From: Lachnospiraceae bacterium
GTDB lineage: Bacteria > Bacillota > Clostridia > Lachnospirales > Lachnospiraceae
Length of the DNA: 64,000 bases
Assembly (NCBI GenBank): GCA_022792885.1
Contig: JAAWBX010000036.1
Span: 1-64,000, forward strand
Direction of reading: 5' to 3'
In this document: positions 15,600-24,297 of the stretch, piece by piece
Numbering within the stretch: the first letter of the stretch is position 1
How the letters are laid out: each line of letters opens with the position of its first letter
Position numbers and translations under genes: made by a program
The notes under the pieces: model-generated
Seen by the model: the letters and a program-made list of their open reading frames with translations, nothing else
What the model was told of the DNA's origin: nothing
The model's database searches: none

Positions 15600-16838
15600 A
15601 TGAAAAAGAAACCGGTTAAAAAAATCTTGATGATCGTATGCCTGTCGTTGCTTTCATTTATGATCGTGTTTTGTGTTTTCGTCGCAATTTTTTGGCATAA
15701 TGAAATTTCGGCGATCCTGTCCATTGACAGGCTTGTGGAGGCCAAAGAAGACAATCGGAGCGGGCCGGTTTACCGGATGGATGTCCGCGGTGATTATTAC
15801 TTTGATGAGTTTATTGAGCAGGGGGGAGCTTCGAATGACGGCGAATTGATTCAATTTGTTGTGGATAATCTTACCAAGGGAATCATTCCGATTCACATGA
15901 CGCCTCCTGATATAGGGTGTTCTTCCTTTACCTGTGTGGACGAGGACGGAACCCGTTATTTCGGGCGCAACTATGATTTTGATACTTCGACCGCCATGAT
16001 TGTGCGGACGAACCCGGGTGACGGCAGGTACGCTTCAATATCAAGCGTTGATTTACAGTTTCTTGGAATCAAGGACGGGGTTCCTCTGGACGGTATCATG
16101 CAAAAATTTACCTGCCTTGCGGCGACTTACGTGCCTCTCGACGGCATCAATGAGGCGGGGGTATCGTGCAGAATCTATATGTCTTATCAGGGCGGGGAGG
16201 ATGCGGCCGTCGCTACGGATCAGAACACCGATAAACCGGATTTAACTTCTACCACGATGCTTCGCCTAATTCTTGATTATGCCGGCTCCGTGGACGAAGC
16301 GGTGGCGCTTGTACGGCAGTATGATCTTCACGACAGCGCCAACACTTCATTCCATTATATGGTTGCGGACAGCACGGGCAGATCCGCGATTCTTGAATGG
16401 GTTGCGGCGACGAATGAGACGGATACCGAGGGAAGCCGGCGTGTGTTGAAAGTATATTATAACGACGAGGATGCCGCAATCGGCGAAAAGGAGGAGGCGG
16501 ACGCATTCCAGTATATCACGAACTTTATTGTGACTCCGGGTTATTATGCGGATGCGGAGGAACAAAAAGGTCTCGATCGTTACGATGCGATTGAACAAAG
16601 GATCAATCCGGACGGCGGCAATCCGGACGGTCTTATGTCCAAAGAAAGTGCACTGGATGTGCTTGAAATGGTCGGACGAAGAAGGTGGGAGGAGCAAAAC
16701 GAAAAATCCGATTCCAACAGCATCACGGTGTGGTCGGTGTTGTATGATCTGACCAATAAGTCGGTTACATGGGTGAGCAATGAAGAGTTTGATAATCCGG
16801 ATGCCGTGTTCACATTTGATTTTTCATATTTAGATTAA
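15600..16838 (+). CDS. Membrane-anchored linear amide C-N hydrolase (choloylglycine hydrolase/acid ceramidase-like)
   Basis: A 412-residue Ntn-fold amidohydrolase. One N-terminal transmembrane helix spans about 9-32. The predicted nucleophile is Cys107 in DIGCSSFTC, followed by GRNYDFD with Arg123 and Asp126. The spacing Cys+16 Arg and Cys+19 Asp equals the bile salt hydrolase triad and that of acid ceramidase. Cys107 is internal, so autocleavage before it would expose it, as in acid ceramidase and NAAA; this is inferred. The preceding residues 33-106 would be the anchored propeptide. The substrate is probably an N-acyl amide. It is second in the MarR operon. Confidence 0.82.
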   Translation: MKKKPVKKILMIVCLSLLSFMIVFCVFVAIFWHNEISAILSIDRLVEAKEDNRSGPVYRMDVRGDYYFDEFIEQGGASNDGELIQFVVDNLTKGIIPIHMTPPDIGCSSFTCVDEDGTRYFGRNYDFDTSTAMIVRTNPGDGRYASISSVDLQFLGIKDGVPLDGIMQKFTCLAATYVPLDGINEAGVSCRIYMSYQGGEDAAVATDQNTDKPDLTSTTMLRLILDYAGSVDEAVALVRQYDLHDSANTSFHYMVADSTGRSAILEWVAATNETDTEGSRRVLKVYYNDEDAAIGEKEEADAFQYITNFIVTPGYYADAEEQKGLDRYDAIEQRINPDGGNPDGLMSKESALDVLEMVGRRRWEEQNEKSDSNSITVWSVLYDLTNKSVTWVSNEEFDNPDAVFTFDFSYLD

Positions 16839-16849
16839 GGTCGTGGTAC

Positions 16850-18094
16850 ATGATGTTTATCTTGAAAATAATAGGTTGTCGTACCTTTCAAACGGCATTT
16901 CGGATGGTTTTGCCGGTTCTCCCGTACAGGGAACCGGAAATCGTCGGCTCCTGTTCCGAACTGGGCGCCGTATTAAAAAAAGAAGCGATCCGGACGCTTC
17001 TGATCGTTACGGATCCGGGCATTGTCAGGAGCGGGCTGGTTTCTTTTCTTGAGGAAACGTTGAAGAACGAGAAGATCGCCTATTTTGTGTATGATAAAAC
17101 ACAGCCCAATCCCACCGTGCGGAATGTCGAGGAGGCTTTCAGGCAGTACCGGGAAAATCATTGCGACGGCCTGATTGCTATCGGCGGCGGTTCTTCTATG
17201 GACTGCGCCAAAGCCTTAGGAGCCAGAATTTCCTGCCCGAAAAAGAGCGTCGGCCGGATGAAAGGAATTCTTCGCGTTCTTCGCAGATTGCCGCCCCTGG
17301 TCGCGATTCCCACGACGGCGGGTACGGGAAGCGAGACGACGCTCGCCGCCGTCATTACCGACGGCGACAAGCATCATAAATACGCGCTTATGAGTTTTCC
17401 CCTGATTCCCCGCTATGCGGTGCTGGACGCCAAACTGACTTATTCCCTGCCGCCGCACCTTACCGCTACGACGGGTATGGACGCCCTTACGCACGCGGTA
17501 GAGGCATATATCGGCCGGTCCACCACGAAAAAGACGAGGCGTCTTGCGCGCGAGGCGGTCAGGCTGGTTTTTGAAAATGTGGAAAACGCCTATAAAAACG
17601 GCCGGGATCATAAAGCAAGAGAGCGGATGCTTCTTGCCGCTTATAAAGCCGGCATCGCGTTCTCGAAGTCTTATGTGGGATATATTCACGCGATCGCACA
17701 CTCGCTGGGCGGCCGTTACGGTACGCCTCACGGCCTTGCCAACGCCGTTATCATGCCTTATGTGCTGGAAGCTTACGGCGAGAGGACGCACAGGAAACTT
17801 CATGAGCTTGCCGTCGCGGCGGGGATCTCGGACGGGGGCGACAGTCACGGGGCCGGCGCCGGGAAATTTTTGCGCGCAATTCGCGAACTTAATAAAAAAA
17901 TGGGGATTCCCGATAAACTTACCGGAATCCGAAAAGAGGACATTCCCGCGATGGCGAAGCACGCGGAAAAGGAAGCCAATCCCCTTTACCCCGTACCGGT
18001 GCTTCTGACCGCAAAAGAATTGGAACGTTTTTATTATCGGATTGCAGATTGGAGTGATGGATATGACCGGCCGGGAAATACGGAACCTGCTTGA
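16850..18094 (+). CDS. Iron-containing alcohol dehydrogenase
   Basis: A 414-residue NAD(P)-dependent group III alcohol dehydrogenase. The nucleotide-binding motif is IGGGSSMDCAKALG, followed by PTTAGTGSETTLAAVIT. The metal-binding part is TTGMDALTHAVEAYIG and the two histidines in YIHAIAHSLGGRYGTPHGLANAV. It starts 11 bases after the hydrolase; ATG 16850 or the adjacent ATG 16853 are both possible. The last 32 bases overlap the next gene. The operon context suggests oxidation or reduction of a product of the hydrolase or of an aldehyde. Confidence 0.9.
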   Translation: MMFILKIIGCRTFQTAFRMVLPVLPYREPEIVGSCSELGAVLKKEAIRTLLIVTDPGIVRSGLVSFLEETLKNEKIAYFVYDKTQPNPTVRNVEEAFRQYRENHCDGLIAIGGGSSMDCAKALGARISCPKKSVGRMKGILRVLRRLPPLVAIPTTAGTGSETTLAAVITDGDKHHKYALMSFPLIPRYAVLDAKLTYSLPPHLTATTGMDALTHAVEAYIGRSTTKKTRRLAREAVRLVFENVENAYKNGRDHKARERMLLAAYKAGIAFSKSYVGYIHAIAHSLGGRYGTPHGLANAVIMPYVLEAYGERTHRKLHELAVAAGISDGGDSHGAGAGKFLRAIRELNKKMGIPDKLTGIRKEDIPAMAKHAEKEANPLYPVPVLLTAKELERFYYRIADWSDGYDRPGNTEPA

Positions 18095-19445
18095 GAAGCA
18101 GCGGGAATTTTATAAAACCGGGGCGACGCTTCCCGTTCGTTTCCGCATGGAGCAATTAAGGAAGCTGTACGCTTCGGTGAAGAAATATGAAATTGAGATC
18201 CGGGATGCTCTGAAGGCGGATCTGGGCAAGAGCGGTTACGAAGGGTTTATGTGTGAGACCGGACTTGTGTTATCCGAGATTTCTTATATGCTTCGGCACA
18301 CGAAGCGGTTTGCGAGGAGGAAAACGGTTTGTACGCCGCTTGCCCAGTTTGCTTCGCATAGTTATAAACAGCCGGTTCCTTACGGAAATATACTCATCAT
18401 GAGCCCGTGGAATTATCCGTTTCTTCTGGCTATGGAACCGCTTGCCGATGCGATTGCCGCGGGCAATACCGCGATTGTGAAACCGAGCGCTTATTCTCCG
18501 GCGACGGGCAGGGTGATTGAGAAGCTTCTTTTTGAATGTTTTGCGTCCGAATATGTGGCGGTCGTAACCGGCGGCCGGGCGGAAAACGCGGCCCTTCTGG
18601 ATCAGAAGTTTGATTTTGTATTTTTCACCGGAAGCCAGGCGGTGGGGAAAGAGGTGCTTCGCCGTGCGGCCGTGCACTTAACGCCCGTTGCGCTGGAACT
18701 CGGCGGGAAGAGTCCCTGTATCGTGGATGCCAGCGCCAATATTCGGCTTGCCGCGAAGCGTATCGTATTCGGCAAATATTTAAACTGCGGTCAGACCTGC
18801 GTGGCTCCGGATTATGTGCTCTGTGAGCGTTCCGTAAAGGACGCTTTCGTTGCGGAAGTGAAAAAGCAGATAAAATTGCAGTATGGCGACAATCCTCTTG
18901 CGAACCGCGATTACGGCAGGATTATCAATGAAAAGCATTTTAACCGCCTTCTGGGGTTGATCGACCGGAACAAAGTTGTGGTCGGCGGCGAAACGGACGC
19001 GGATACCTGCCGGATCGCGCCCACCGTGATGGACGGCGTAGCCGAAACGGACGCGGTTATGGGGGAGGAGATTTTCGGACCGATTCTGCCGATCCTCGTA
19101 TTTGATGACTTTAACCGGGTGGTGGAGGACCTGAAGGAGAAAGAGAAACCTCTGGCTCTGTATTTGTTCTCGGGCGACAAAAGGCATATCCGGCGTGTGA
19201 CTGCCGAACTTTCCTATGGCGGCGGATGTATCAACGACGTGGTGATCCACCTTGCCACAAGCGGGATGGGCTTTGGCGGCGTCGGTGAGAGCGGAATGGG
19301 TTCGTATCACGGAAAAGCCGGTTTTGACGTCTTTTCACATACGAAATCCATTGTGGATAAAAAGACTTGGATAGATCTGCCGATGCGCTATCAGCCTTAT
19401 AAAAACAGGTTTTATGAAACGCTGCTGCATATGTTTTTAAAATAG
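18063..19445 (+). CDS. Aldehyde dehydrogenase, class 3/fatty-aldehyde type
   Basis: A 460-residue NAD(P)-dependent aldehyde dehydrogenase. It has MSPWNYPFLLAMEPLADAIAAGNTAIVKPS, FTGSQAVGKEV, the catalytic glutamate in LELGGKSP and the catalytic cysteine in NCGQTCVAPDYV. The short N-terminus and the absent oligomerisation extension fit class 3 fatty or aromatic aldehyde dehydrogenases. The C-terminus ends in a hydrophobic segment (FYETLLHMFLK). ATG 18063 follows GGAG; the upstream TTG/ATG starts are badly spaced. Last gene of the MarR operon, with a terminator behind it. Confidence 0.92.
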   Translation: MTGREIRNLLEKQREFYKTGATLPVRFRMEQLRKLYASVKKYEIEIRDALKADLGKSGYEGFMCETGLVLSEISYMLRHTKRFARRKTVCTPLAQFASHSYKQPVPYGNILIMSPWNYPFLLAMEPLADAIAAGNTAIVKPSAYSPATGRVIEKLLFECFASEYVAVVTGGRAENAALLDQKFDFVFFTGSQAVGKEVLRRAAVHLTPVALELGGKSPCIVDASANIRLAAKRIVFGKYLNCGQTCVAPDYVLCERSVKDAFVAEVKKQIKLQYGDNPLANRDYGRIINEKHFNRLLGLIDRNKVVVGGETDADTCRIAPTVMDGVAETDAVMGEEIFGPILPILVFDDFNRVVEDLKEKEKPLALYLFSGDKRHIRRVTAELSYGGGCINDVVIHLATSGMGFGGVGESGMGSYHGKAGFDVFSHTKSIVDKKTWIDLPMRYQPYKNRFYETLLHMFLK

Positions 19446-19449
19446 ATAA

Positions 19450-19477
19450 AAAAGGAACCTGCCCGCAGGTTCCTTTT
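19450..19477. terminator. Bidirectional terminator between the ALDH gene and mrp
   Basis: A perfect 12-base stem, AAAAGGAACCTG (19450-19461) with CAGGTTCCTTTT (19466-19477), on a CCCG tetraloop. A and T tails on both sides let it work for both convergent genes. Confidence 0.88.
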
Positions 19478-19506
19478 GTTTATGGTATTATATTCGCCCC
19501 GGGGTT

Positions 19507-20343
19507 TTATGCTTCGTTCAGCTCCTTCAAAGCCGTTACCGCTTTATCCAGCCAGTTCTGCCCGACTGTCTCGATCTTTCCGGCGTCGCAGGCGGCGGCT
19601 ACGGAAGAGTCGATCGGGATGCGTCCCAGGACGGGAAGGTTGTGGGCGGCGGCTACTTCTTCCACATGGCTTTCGCCGAACACGGAGATCTTCTTCCCGC
19701 AGTCGGGGCATTCCAGATAGCTCATGTTTTCCACCAGGCCTAAGACCGGAATTTCCATCTTCTCCGCCATCTTGACGGCTTTTTCCACGATCATGGATAC
19801 CAGTTCCTGAGGGGAGGTCACGATGATGATTCCGTCTACCGGAAGAGACTGGAATACCGTCAGAGGAACGTCGCCGGTTCCCGGAGGCATATCTACAAAC
19901 ATAAAGTCCACGTCGGACCAGATGATATCGGTCCAGAACTGCTTGACCGCGCTGGCGATCAGGGAGCCGCGCCAGATAACCGGGTCCGTCGGGTCCTGCA
20001 CCAGAAGGTTGATCGACATGATATCGATGCCGGTCTCGCTTTTTACCGGGAGGATTCCCATGGGCGTTCCCATGGCGGGTCCGGTTACGCCGAATACCTT
20101 CGGAATGGAAGGGCCGGTGATATCCGCGTCGAGAACGGCGGAATGGAAACCGTTTTTCTGCATGGAACACGCCATCAGGGAGGTGACTAAAGATTTGCCG
20201 ACGCCGCCTTTGCCGCTGACGACGCCGATCACCTTTTTGATCCGGCTCATCTTATGGGGTTCTGCGATCAGGCTTTGCGGTTCCGTTCTCTCGCCGCAGT
20301 TGGAACTGCAGGAAGAACAGTTGTGAGAACATTCGGTACTCAT
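19507..20343 (-). CDS. mrp: Mrp/NBP35 family iron-sulfur carrier ATPase
   Basis: A 278-residue P-loop ATPase of the Mrp/ApbC family that assembles and delivers Fe-S clusters. The N-terminus has a Cys-rich segment (C5, C9, C12, C16). The deviant Walker A is SGKGGVGKSL (43-52), DMPPGTGDVPLT is the family signature, and the C-terminal CPDC is a cluster-binding CxxC. An AAGGAGTG site precedes the start. It has its own promoter on the minus strand and converges on the aldehyde dehydrogenase gene. Confidence 0.95.
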   Translation of the reverse strand: MSTECSHNCSSCSSNCGERTEPQSLIAEPHKMSRIKKVIGVVSGKGGVGKSLVTSLMACSMQKNGFHSAVLDADITGPSIPKVFGVTGPAMGTPMGILPVKSETGIDIMSINLLVQDPTDPVIWRGSLIASAVKQFWTDIIWSDVDFMFVDMPPGTGDVPLTVFQSLPVDGIIIVTSPQELVSMIVEKAVKMAEKMEIPVLGLVENMSYLECPDCGKKISVFGESHVEEVAAAHNLPVLGRIPIDSSVAAACDAGKIETVGQNWLDKAVTALKELNEA

Positions 20344-20380
20344 ATTTTTACACTCCTTTTTGTTTCATATCTTTTTGATT

Positions 20381-20409
20381 ATCCTAAGCCTTTCTTTTCG
20401 GTTTGTCAA
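20381..20409 (-). promoter_or_regulatory. mrp promoter
   Basis: On the minus strand TTGACA (complement of 20404-20409) and TAGGAT (complement of 20381-20386), spacer 17. Confidence 0.7.
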
Positions 20410-20502
20410 GTTCTACCCCAAAGTCGTCGCGCCGGCGGAAGGCGAAAAGCGGTAAAATCCGGCCGATTCACCGGCGGCTTGTGCGCGGAATATGATATAA
20501 CG

Positions 20503-20518
20503 GCAGACGCGTGTCTGC
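20503..20518 (+). promoter_or_regulatory. Inverted repeat before the subtilase gene
   Basis: GCAGAC (20503-20508) and GTCTGC (20513-20518) flank GCGT, between a possible -10 (TATGAT, 20491-20496) and the start codon. No good -35 is visible. It may be an operator or a short leader hairpin. Confidence 0.4.
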
Positions 20519-20539
20519 AATATCAAGGGAGGAGTGAGC

Positions 20540-21460
20540 GTGTATCAGGTAAAAAAGGTCGTGCGGGCAGACGCGGCCAGACAGATGGGGTTGACGGGGG
20601 AGGGGATCGGCGTTGCGATTTTGGATACTGGAATTTATCTGCACCCGGATTTTCAGAACCGGGTGTTGGCGTTTCAGGATTTTGTCGGGCGCCGTTCCTT
20701 TCCCTATGACGATAATTCTCACGGGACACATATTGCCGGCGTGATCGGAGGGCGGAGTCTGTCTACCGGCGGACGTTATGACGGAATGGCGCCGGGATGC
20801 CGCCTGATTATGGTGAAGGTGCTGGATTCGAAAGGGGACGGGATCGTGGCCAATGTGTTATCCGGTCTGCGATGGATTCGGGCTTACCGTGAAAAATATA
20901 ATATCCGGATCGTGAATATTTCGGTAGGTTCCGCCTGCAAACCGGGCACCGGAGAAAATTCCACGCTGGTCCGCGGAGTGGACGCGGCCTGGGACGCGGG
21001 GCTTGTGGTGGTGGTGGCGGCCGGGAACGAAGGTCCAGGACCCATGTCGATCACCACGCCCGGCATCAGCCGGAAAGTGATCACGGTGGGATGTTCCGAT
21101 GATTATAAATATGTGGAAGTGGCGGGAAACCGGATTGTGGATTATTCCGGCCGGGGGCCTACGGAGTCCTGTATCTGTAAACCGGATCTGGTAGCTCCGG
21201 GCAGCAATATCGTTTCCTGCAACGCTCAGGCAAGAAGGGGCGGAAATCTTTATACGAAAAAAAGCGGGACCTCGATGGCGACGCCGATTGTTTCCGGCGC
21301 GATTGCGCTTTTGCTGGAGAAGGAGCCGGAACTGACGAACCGGGATGTAAAATTGAGGCTTCTTTCAGCCTGCGACGATTGCGGGCTTTCCAGAAACCAG
21401 CAGGGGCACGGACGGTTGAATGTGAGAAAATTATTACATCCGTCCGAGAGAATCCGGTGA
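20540..21460 (+). CDS. Subtilisin-like S8 peptidase without signal peptide
   Basis: A 306-residue S8 serine protease. The catalytic triad is Asp29 (ILDTGIYLHPDF), His61 (NSHGTHIAGVIGG) and Ser245 (SGTSMATPIVSGA); the oxyanion Asn163 is in AAGNEGPG. There is no signal peptide, propeptide or C-terminal domain, so an intracellular AprX-like protease is likely. A GTG start at 20540 is preceded by AAGGGAGG. Single gene, convergent with the ABC-F gene. The substrate cannot be deduced. Confidence 0.93.
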   Translation: MYQVKKVVRADAARQMGLTGEGIGVAILDTGIYLHPDFQNRVLAFQDFVGRRSFPYDDNSHGTHIAGVIGGRSLSTGGRYDGMAPGCRLIMVKVLDSKGDGIVANVLSGLRWIRAYREKYNIRIVNISVGSACKPGTGENSTLVRGVDAAWDAGLVVVVAAGNEGPGPMSITTPGISRKVITVGCSDDYKYVEVAGNRIVDYSGRGPTESCICKPDLVAPGSNIVSCNAQARRGGNLYTKKSGTSMATPIVSGAIALLLEKEPELTNRDVKLRLLSACDDCGLSRNQQGHGRLNVRKLLHPSERIR

Positions 21461-21477
21461 TGGGAGGCTTGGCAAAA

Positions 21478-21500
21478 GGCAGGTGGAATTTTCACCTGCC
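21478..21500. terminator. Hairpin between the subtilase and ABC-F genes
   Basis: GGCAGGTG (21478-21485) pairs with CACCTGCC (21493-21500) on a 7-base loop. The minus-strand flank has a short T run (CTTTTG), so it probably ends the ABC-F transcript, and perhaps both. Confidence 0.6.
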
Positions 21501-21505
21501 TCGCG

Positions 21506-23461
21506 TCAGACTGTCGTATGGGAAGAGCAAGAACCGTCGGACGCGGCTTCTTCGGCCAGCTCTGTCCAGCGCTCGTAAAGGTCCTCCAGAGTCCGGCCGG
21601 CTTCTTCCAGTTTCTTTTGATATTTCATGGTTTCTTCCGGGTCGGCGTAAATCTCTTCCCTGGAGAGTTCCCGGTTGATGTGTTCGATCTCCCGTTCCTT
21701 TTCGGTGATTTGTTCCTCGGTTTTTTTTAGGTCATTTTGACGCTTCCGAATCCGGGCCAGTTCTTCTTTTTGGGCCAGCCAGTCGTTTTTGGAGACGCCG
21801 GCGTTTTCCTGGCTGTCGGGTGCGGGTGCGGAGTCGGTGGTTTTGGCCGGGCCGCATGCGTCCTTTTTCTCACGATAGTAATCGTAGTTGCCAAGATAAT
21901 TGATGAATGCCCGATCGGACAGCTCCAGAATACGGGTAGCCGTGGCGTTGATGAAATAACGGTCGTGGGAAACGTAAAGGATCGTGCCCGTGTAGCGGTT
22001 TAACGCCTGCTCCAGGATTTCTTTGGAGGTCATGTCCAGGTGGTTGGTCGGTTCGTCCAGGATCAGGAAATTCGCCTGGGAAAGCATCAGCTTGGCCAGG
22101 GATACCCGGCCGCGTTCCCCGCCGCTTAAGTCGCCGATCCGCTTGAATACGTCGTCGGCCGTGAAAAGAAAAGCGGCCAGCATATTGCGGATCCGGGTTC
22201 CGCTTAAGGAGGGGTAGGCATCCTGGATCTCTTCAAAAATGGTTTTTTCTTTGTGAAGAATCTGATGTTCCTGGTCATAATAACCGATATGGACTTTGCT
22301 GCCCAGAACGACCCGGCCGGAGTCGGCGTCGGACAGGTTGTTGATAATTTTCAGTAAGGTGGTTTTTCCGGTCCCGTTATTGCCGATGATCGCCACCCGT
22401 TCCCCGCGTTTGATGTCCAGATCCACCCGGGAAAACAGGGTCTGATCGCCGTAGGATTTGGACAGACCGCGGACGGTGAGGACGTCGTTGCCGCTTATGA
22501 CCTGCGGGGAAAGCGTCAGCGTCATGGCGGATTTCTCTTCCGTGGGTTTTTCCAGGGGCGTAATTTTTTCAAGCATTTTTTCCCGGCTTTCCGCACGGCG
22601 GATCGATTTTTCCCGGTTGAAGGAGCGGAGTTTTTCGATGACCGCTTCCTGGTGTTTGATCTCCGCCTGCTGTTTTAGATAAGCGGAGAGCCTGGCTTCC
22701 CGCAGGGCGGCTTTTTTTTGTGAATAGGCCGTGTAATTGCCGGAAAAAACGGTGGCGCTTCCCCGTTCCAGTTCAATGATTTTTGTCACGATGCGGTCCA
22801 GAAAATAGCGGTCGTGCGCTACGATCAGCACGGCCCCCGGGTAGTTATTCAGAAAATTTTCCAGCCAGACGATGGAATTTAGATCCAGATGGTTGGTCGG
22901 TTCGTCCAGGAGAAGGAGATCCGGTTTTTCCAGGAGAAGACGGCCCAAAAAAACCCGGGTCTTTTGTCCCCCGGACAAATATTCCACCGGTTTTTGAAAT
23001 TCTTCTTCGGTAAACCCGAGCCCTTTTAAGGTGCCTGTGATCTCGCTGCGGTAGGCATAGCCTCCTCGGTTTTCAAATTCATGGAGGGCTTTGTCATAGG
23101 ACTCCATGCACAGGGAAAGAGCTTCGCCCTCCAAGCGCGCCATTTCTTTTTCCAGGGAGCGGATTTTATTTTCCAGCCGGACCAGATCGGTTTTCACTTC
23201 CAGAAGGGTTTCATAGATGGTCTGACGGCCGGACAATTCCGGATTCTGTGCCAGATAACCGATCGTTTTATCCCGTGACAGAACCGCTTCCCCCGAATCG
23301 GCTTCCCATTTTCCGGCGATGATTTTTAAGAGCGTGGACTTCCCGGAGCCGTTGATCCCGACGACGGAAGCTTTCTCCCGCTCCTCCAGATGGAACGTGA
23401 CTTCTTTTAATATGGCTTCTTCGCCAAAAGCTTTGGCGATATGGTGACAGGTTAATATCAT
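21506..23461 (-). CDS. ABC-F family ATPase (YdiF-like translation factor)
   Basis: A 651-residue protein with two ABC ATPase domains and no membrane segments. Domain 1 has GINGSGKST, LSGGQKTR and LLLLDEPTNHLD. Domain 2 has GNNGTGKTT, LSGGERGR and LILDEPTNHLD. Between them is the charged linker (about 235-320) and at the C-terminus a coiled coil (about 560-640). ABC-F proteins act on the ribosomal E site; some give antibiotic resistance, but this long form fits the YdiF/Uup housekeeping type. A GGAGG site precedes the ATG. It is divergent from rex. Confidence 0.92.
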   Translation of the reverse strand: MILTCHHIAKAFGEEAILKEVTFHLEEREKASVVGINGSGKSTLLKIIAGKWEADSGEAVLSRDKTIGYLAQNPELSGRQTIYETLLEVKTDLVRLENKIRSLEKEMARLEGEALSLCMESYDKALHEFENRGGYAYRSEITGTLKGLGFTEEEFQKPVEYLSGGQKTRVFLGRLLLEKPDLLLLDEPTNHLDLNSIVWLENFLNNYPGAVLIVAHDRYFLDRIVTKIIELERGSATVFSGNYTAYSQKKAALREARLSAYLKQQAEIKHQEAVIEKLRSFNREKSIRRAESREKMLEKITPLEKPTEEKSAMTLTLSPQVISGNDVLTVRGLSKSYGDQTLFSRVDLDIKRGERVAIIGNNGTGKTTLLKIINNLSDADSGRVVLGSKVHIGYYDQEHQILHKEKTIFEEIQDAYPSLSGTRIRNMLAAFLFTADDVFKRIGDLSGGERGRVSLAKLMLSQANFLILDEPTNHLDMTSKEILEQALNRYTGTILYVSHDRYFINATATRILELSDRAFINYLGNYDYYREKKDACGPAKTTDSAPAPDSQENAGVSKNDWLAQKEELARIRKRQNDLKKTEEQITEKEREIEHINRELSREEIYADPEETMKYQKKLEEAGRTLEDLYERWTELAEEAASDGSCSSHTTV

Positions 23462-23519
23462 AAGATTCCTCCCGGCGTTTCTGTGTAAGAATTATAAAGG
23501 AAGCAAAAGAAAAAGGCAA

Positions 23520-23548
23520 CAAATATTTCCCAGCACGCAAGTTGTCAA
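23520..23548 (-). promoter_or_regulatory. Candidate promoter for the ABC-F gene
   Basis: On the minus strand TTGACA (complement of 23543-23548) and TATTTG (complement of 23520-23525), spacer 17. The -35 is one arm of the palindrome shared with the rex promoter. Confidence 0.5.
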
Positions 23549-23584
23549 TATTTTATTGACAATCTTAAGACTGGCATATAAAAT
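23542..23584 (+). promoter_or_regulatory. rex promoter with overlapping palindrome
   Basis: TTGACA (23556-23561) and TAAAAT (23579-23584), spacer 17. A perfect 9-3-9 palindrome, TTGTCAATA-TTT-TATTGACAA (23542-23562), covers the -35. It resembles a Rex site (TTGT...ACAA ends) although the arm spacing is wider than the usual 18-base Rex box. Autoregulation is inferred. Confidence 0.7.
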
Positions 23585-23665
23585 AGTAGAATATTGAAAA
23601 AAAGGGGGCCGCCCGGTGCCTGGAGAAGCATAGGGCAAAAATAATAACGACAGGTGGTATGCAGA

Positions 23666-24295
23666 GTGGAGAATAAAGGAATATCGAGCGCGGTGATCAA
23701 GCGATTGCCAAGGTACTATCGTTATTTATCGGATTTAATGAATCAAGGCGTAGAGCGGATTTCCTCAAATGAACTGAGCAGTCTGATGTCTGTGACGGCT
23801 TCTCAGATACGTCAGGATCTCAATAATTTCGGAGGTTTCGGACAACAGGGCTACGGCTATAATGTGGAATACCTTTACGGAGAGATCGGTAAGATTCTCT
23901 GCGTGGATAAAAAGCATAATATGGTCATTATCGGCGGCGGGAATTTTGGTCACGCTTTGGCCAATTATGAACGATTTGAACAGAAGGGATTTGTGACGCG
24001 GGCGATTTTTGACAAGGATCCGGAAAAAGTAGGAGGGGATGTCCGGGGGATTCCGATTCTGGATATTGCACAGCTTCCGGCTTATCTGAAAGAGCACGGG
24101 GTTCAGATCGGAGTTCTCACAATTCCGAAGCTGGAAGCGCAGGAGATCACGGATATCCTGGTGGCGGGCGGAGTGAAGGCGATCTGGAATTTTGCTCATC
24201 TGGATCTGAAAGTACCGGACGACGTGCTGGTCGAGAACGTACATTTGTCCGAGAGCCTGATGCAGTTGTCCTATCGCCTGGGGGAACAGAAATAG
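23666..24295 (+). CDS. rex: Redox-sensing transcriptional repressor Rex
   Basis: A 209-residue repressor that senses the NADH/NAD+ ratio and controls fermentation genes. The N-terminal winged helix (KRLPRYYRYLSDLMNQGVERISSNELSSLMSVTASQIRQDLNNFGGFGQQGYGY) is typical. The Rossmann motif is IIGGGNFGHALANY near residue 88. A GTG start at 23666 is spaced correctly from AGGTGG; an earlier in-frame GTG at 23654 overlaps it. It is followed after 2 bases by acpS, forming rex-acpS-nnr-alr-ndoA. Confidence 0.96.
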   Translation: MENKGISSAVIKRLPRYYRYLSDLMNQGVERISSNELSSLMSVTASQIRQDLNNFGGFGQQGYGYNVEYLYGEIGKILCVDKKHNMVIIGGGNFGHALANYERFEQKGFVTRAIFDKDPEKVGGDVRGIPILDIAQLPAYLKEHGVQIGVLTIPKLEAQEITDILVAGGVKAIWNFAHLDLKVPDDVLVENVHLSESLMQLSYRLGEQK

Positions 24296-24297
24296 CG

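Noticed and set aside
21506-23461. ABC-F gene as an antibiotic resistance determinant
   Set aside because: The length, linker and C-terminal coiled coil fit housekeeping YdiF/Uup-type proteins and there is no mobile context.
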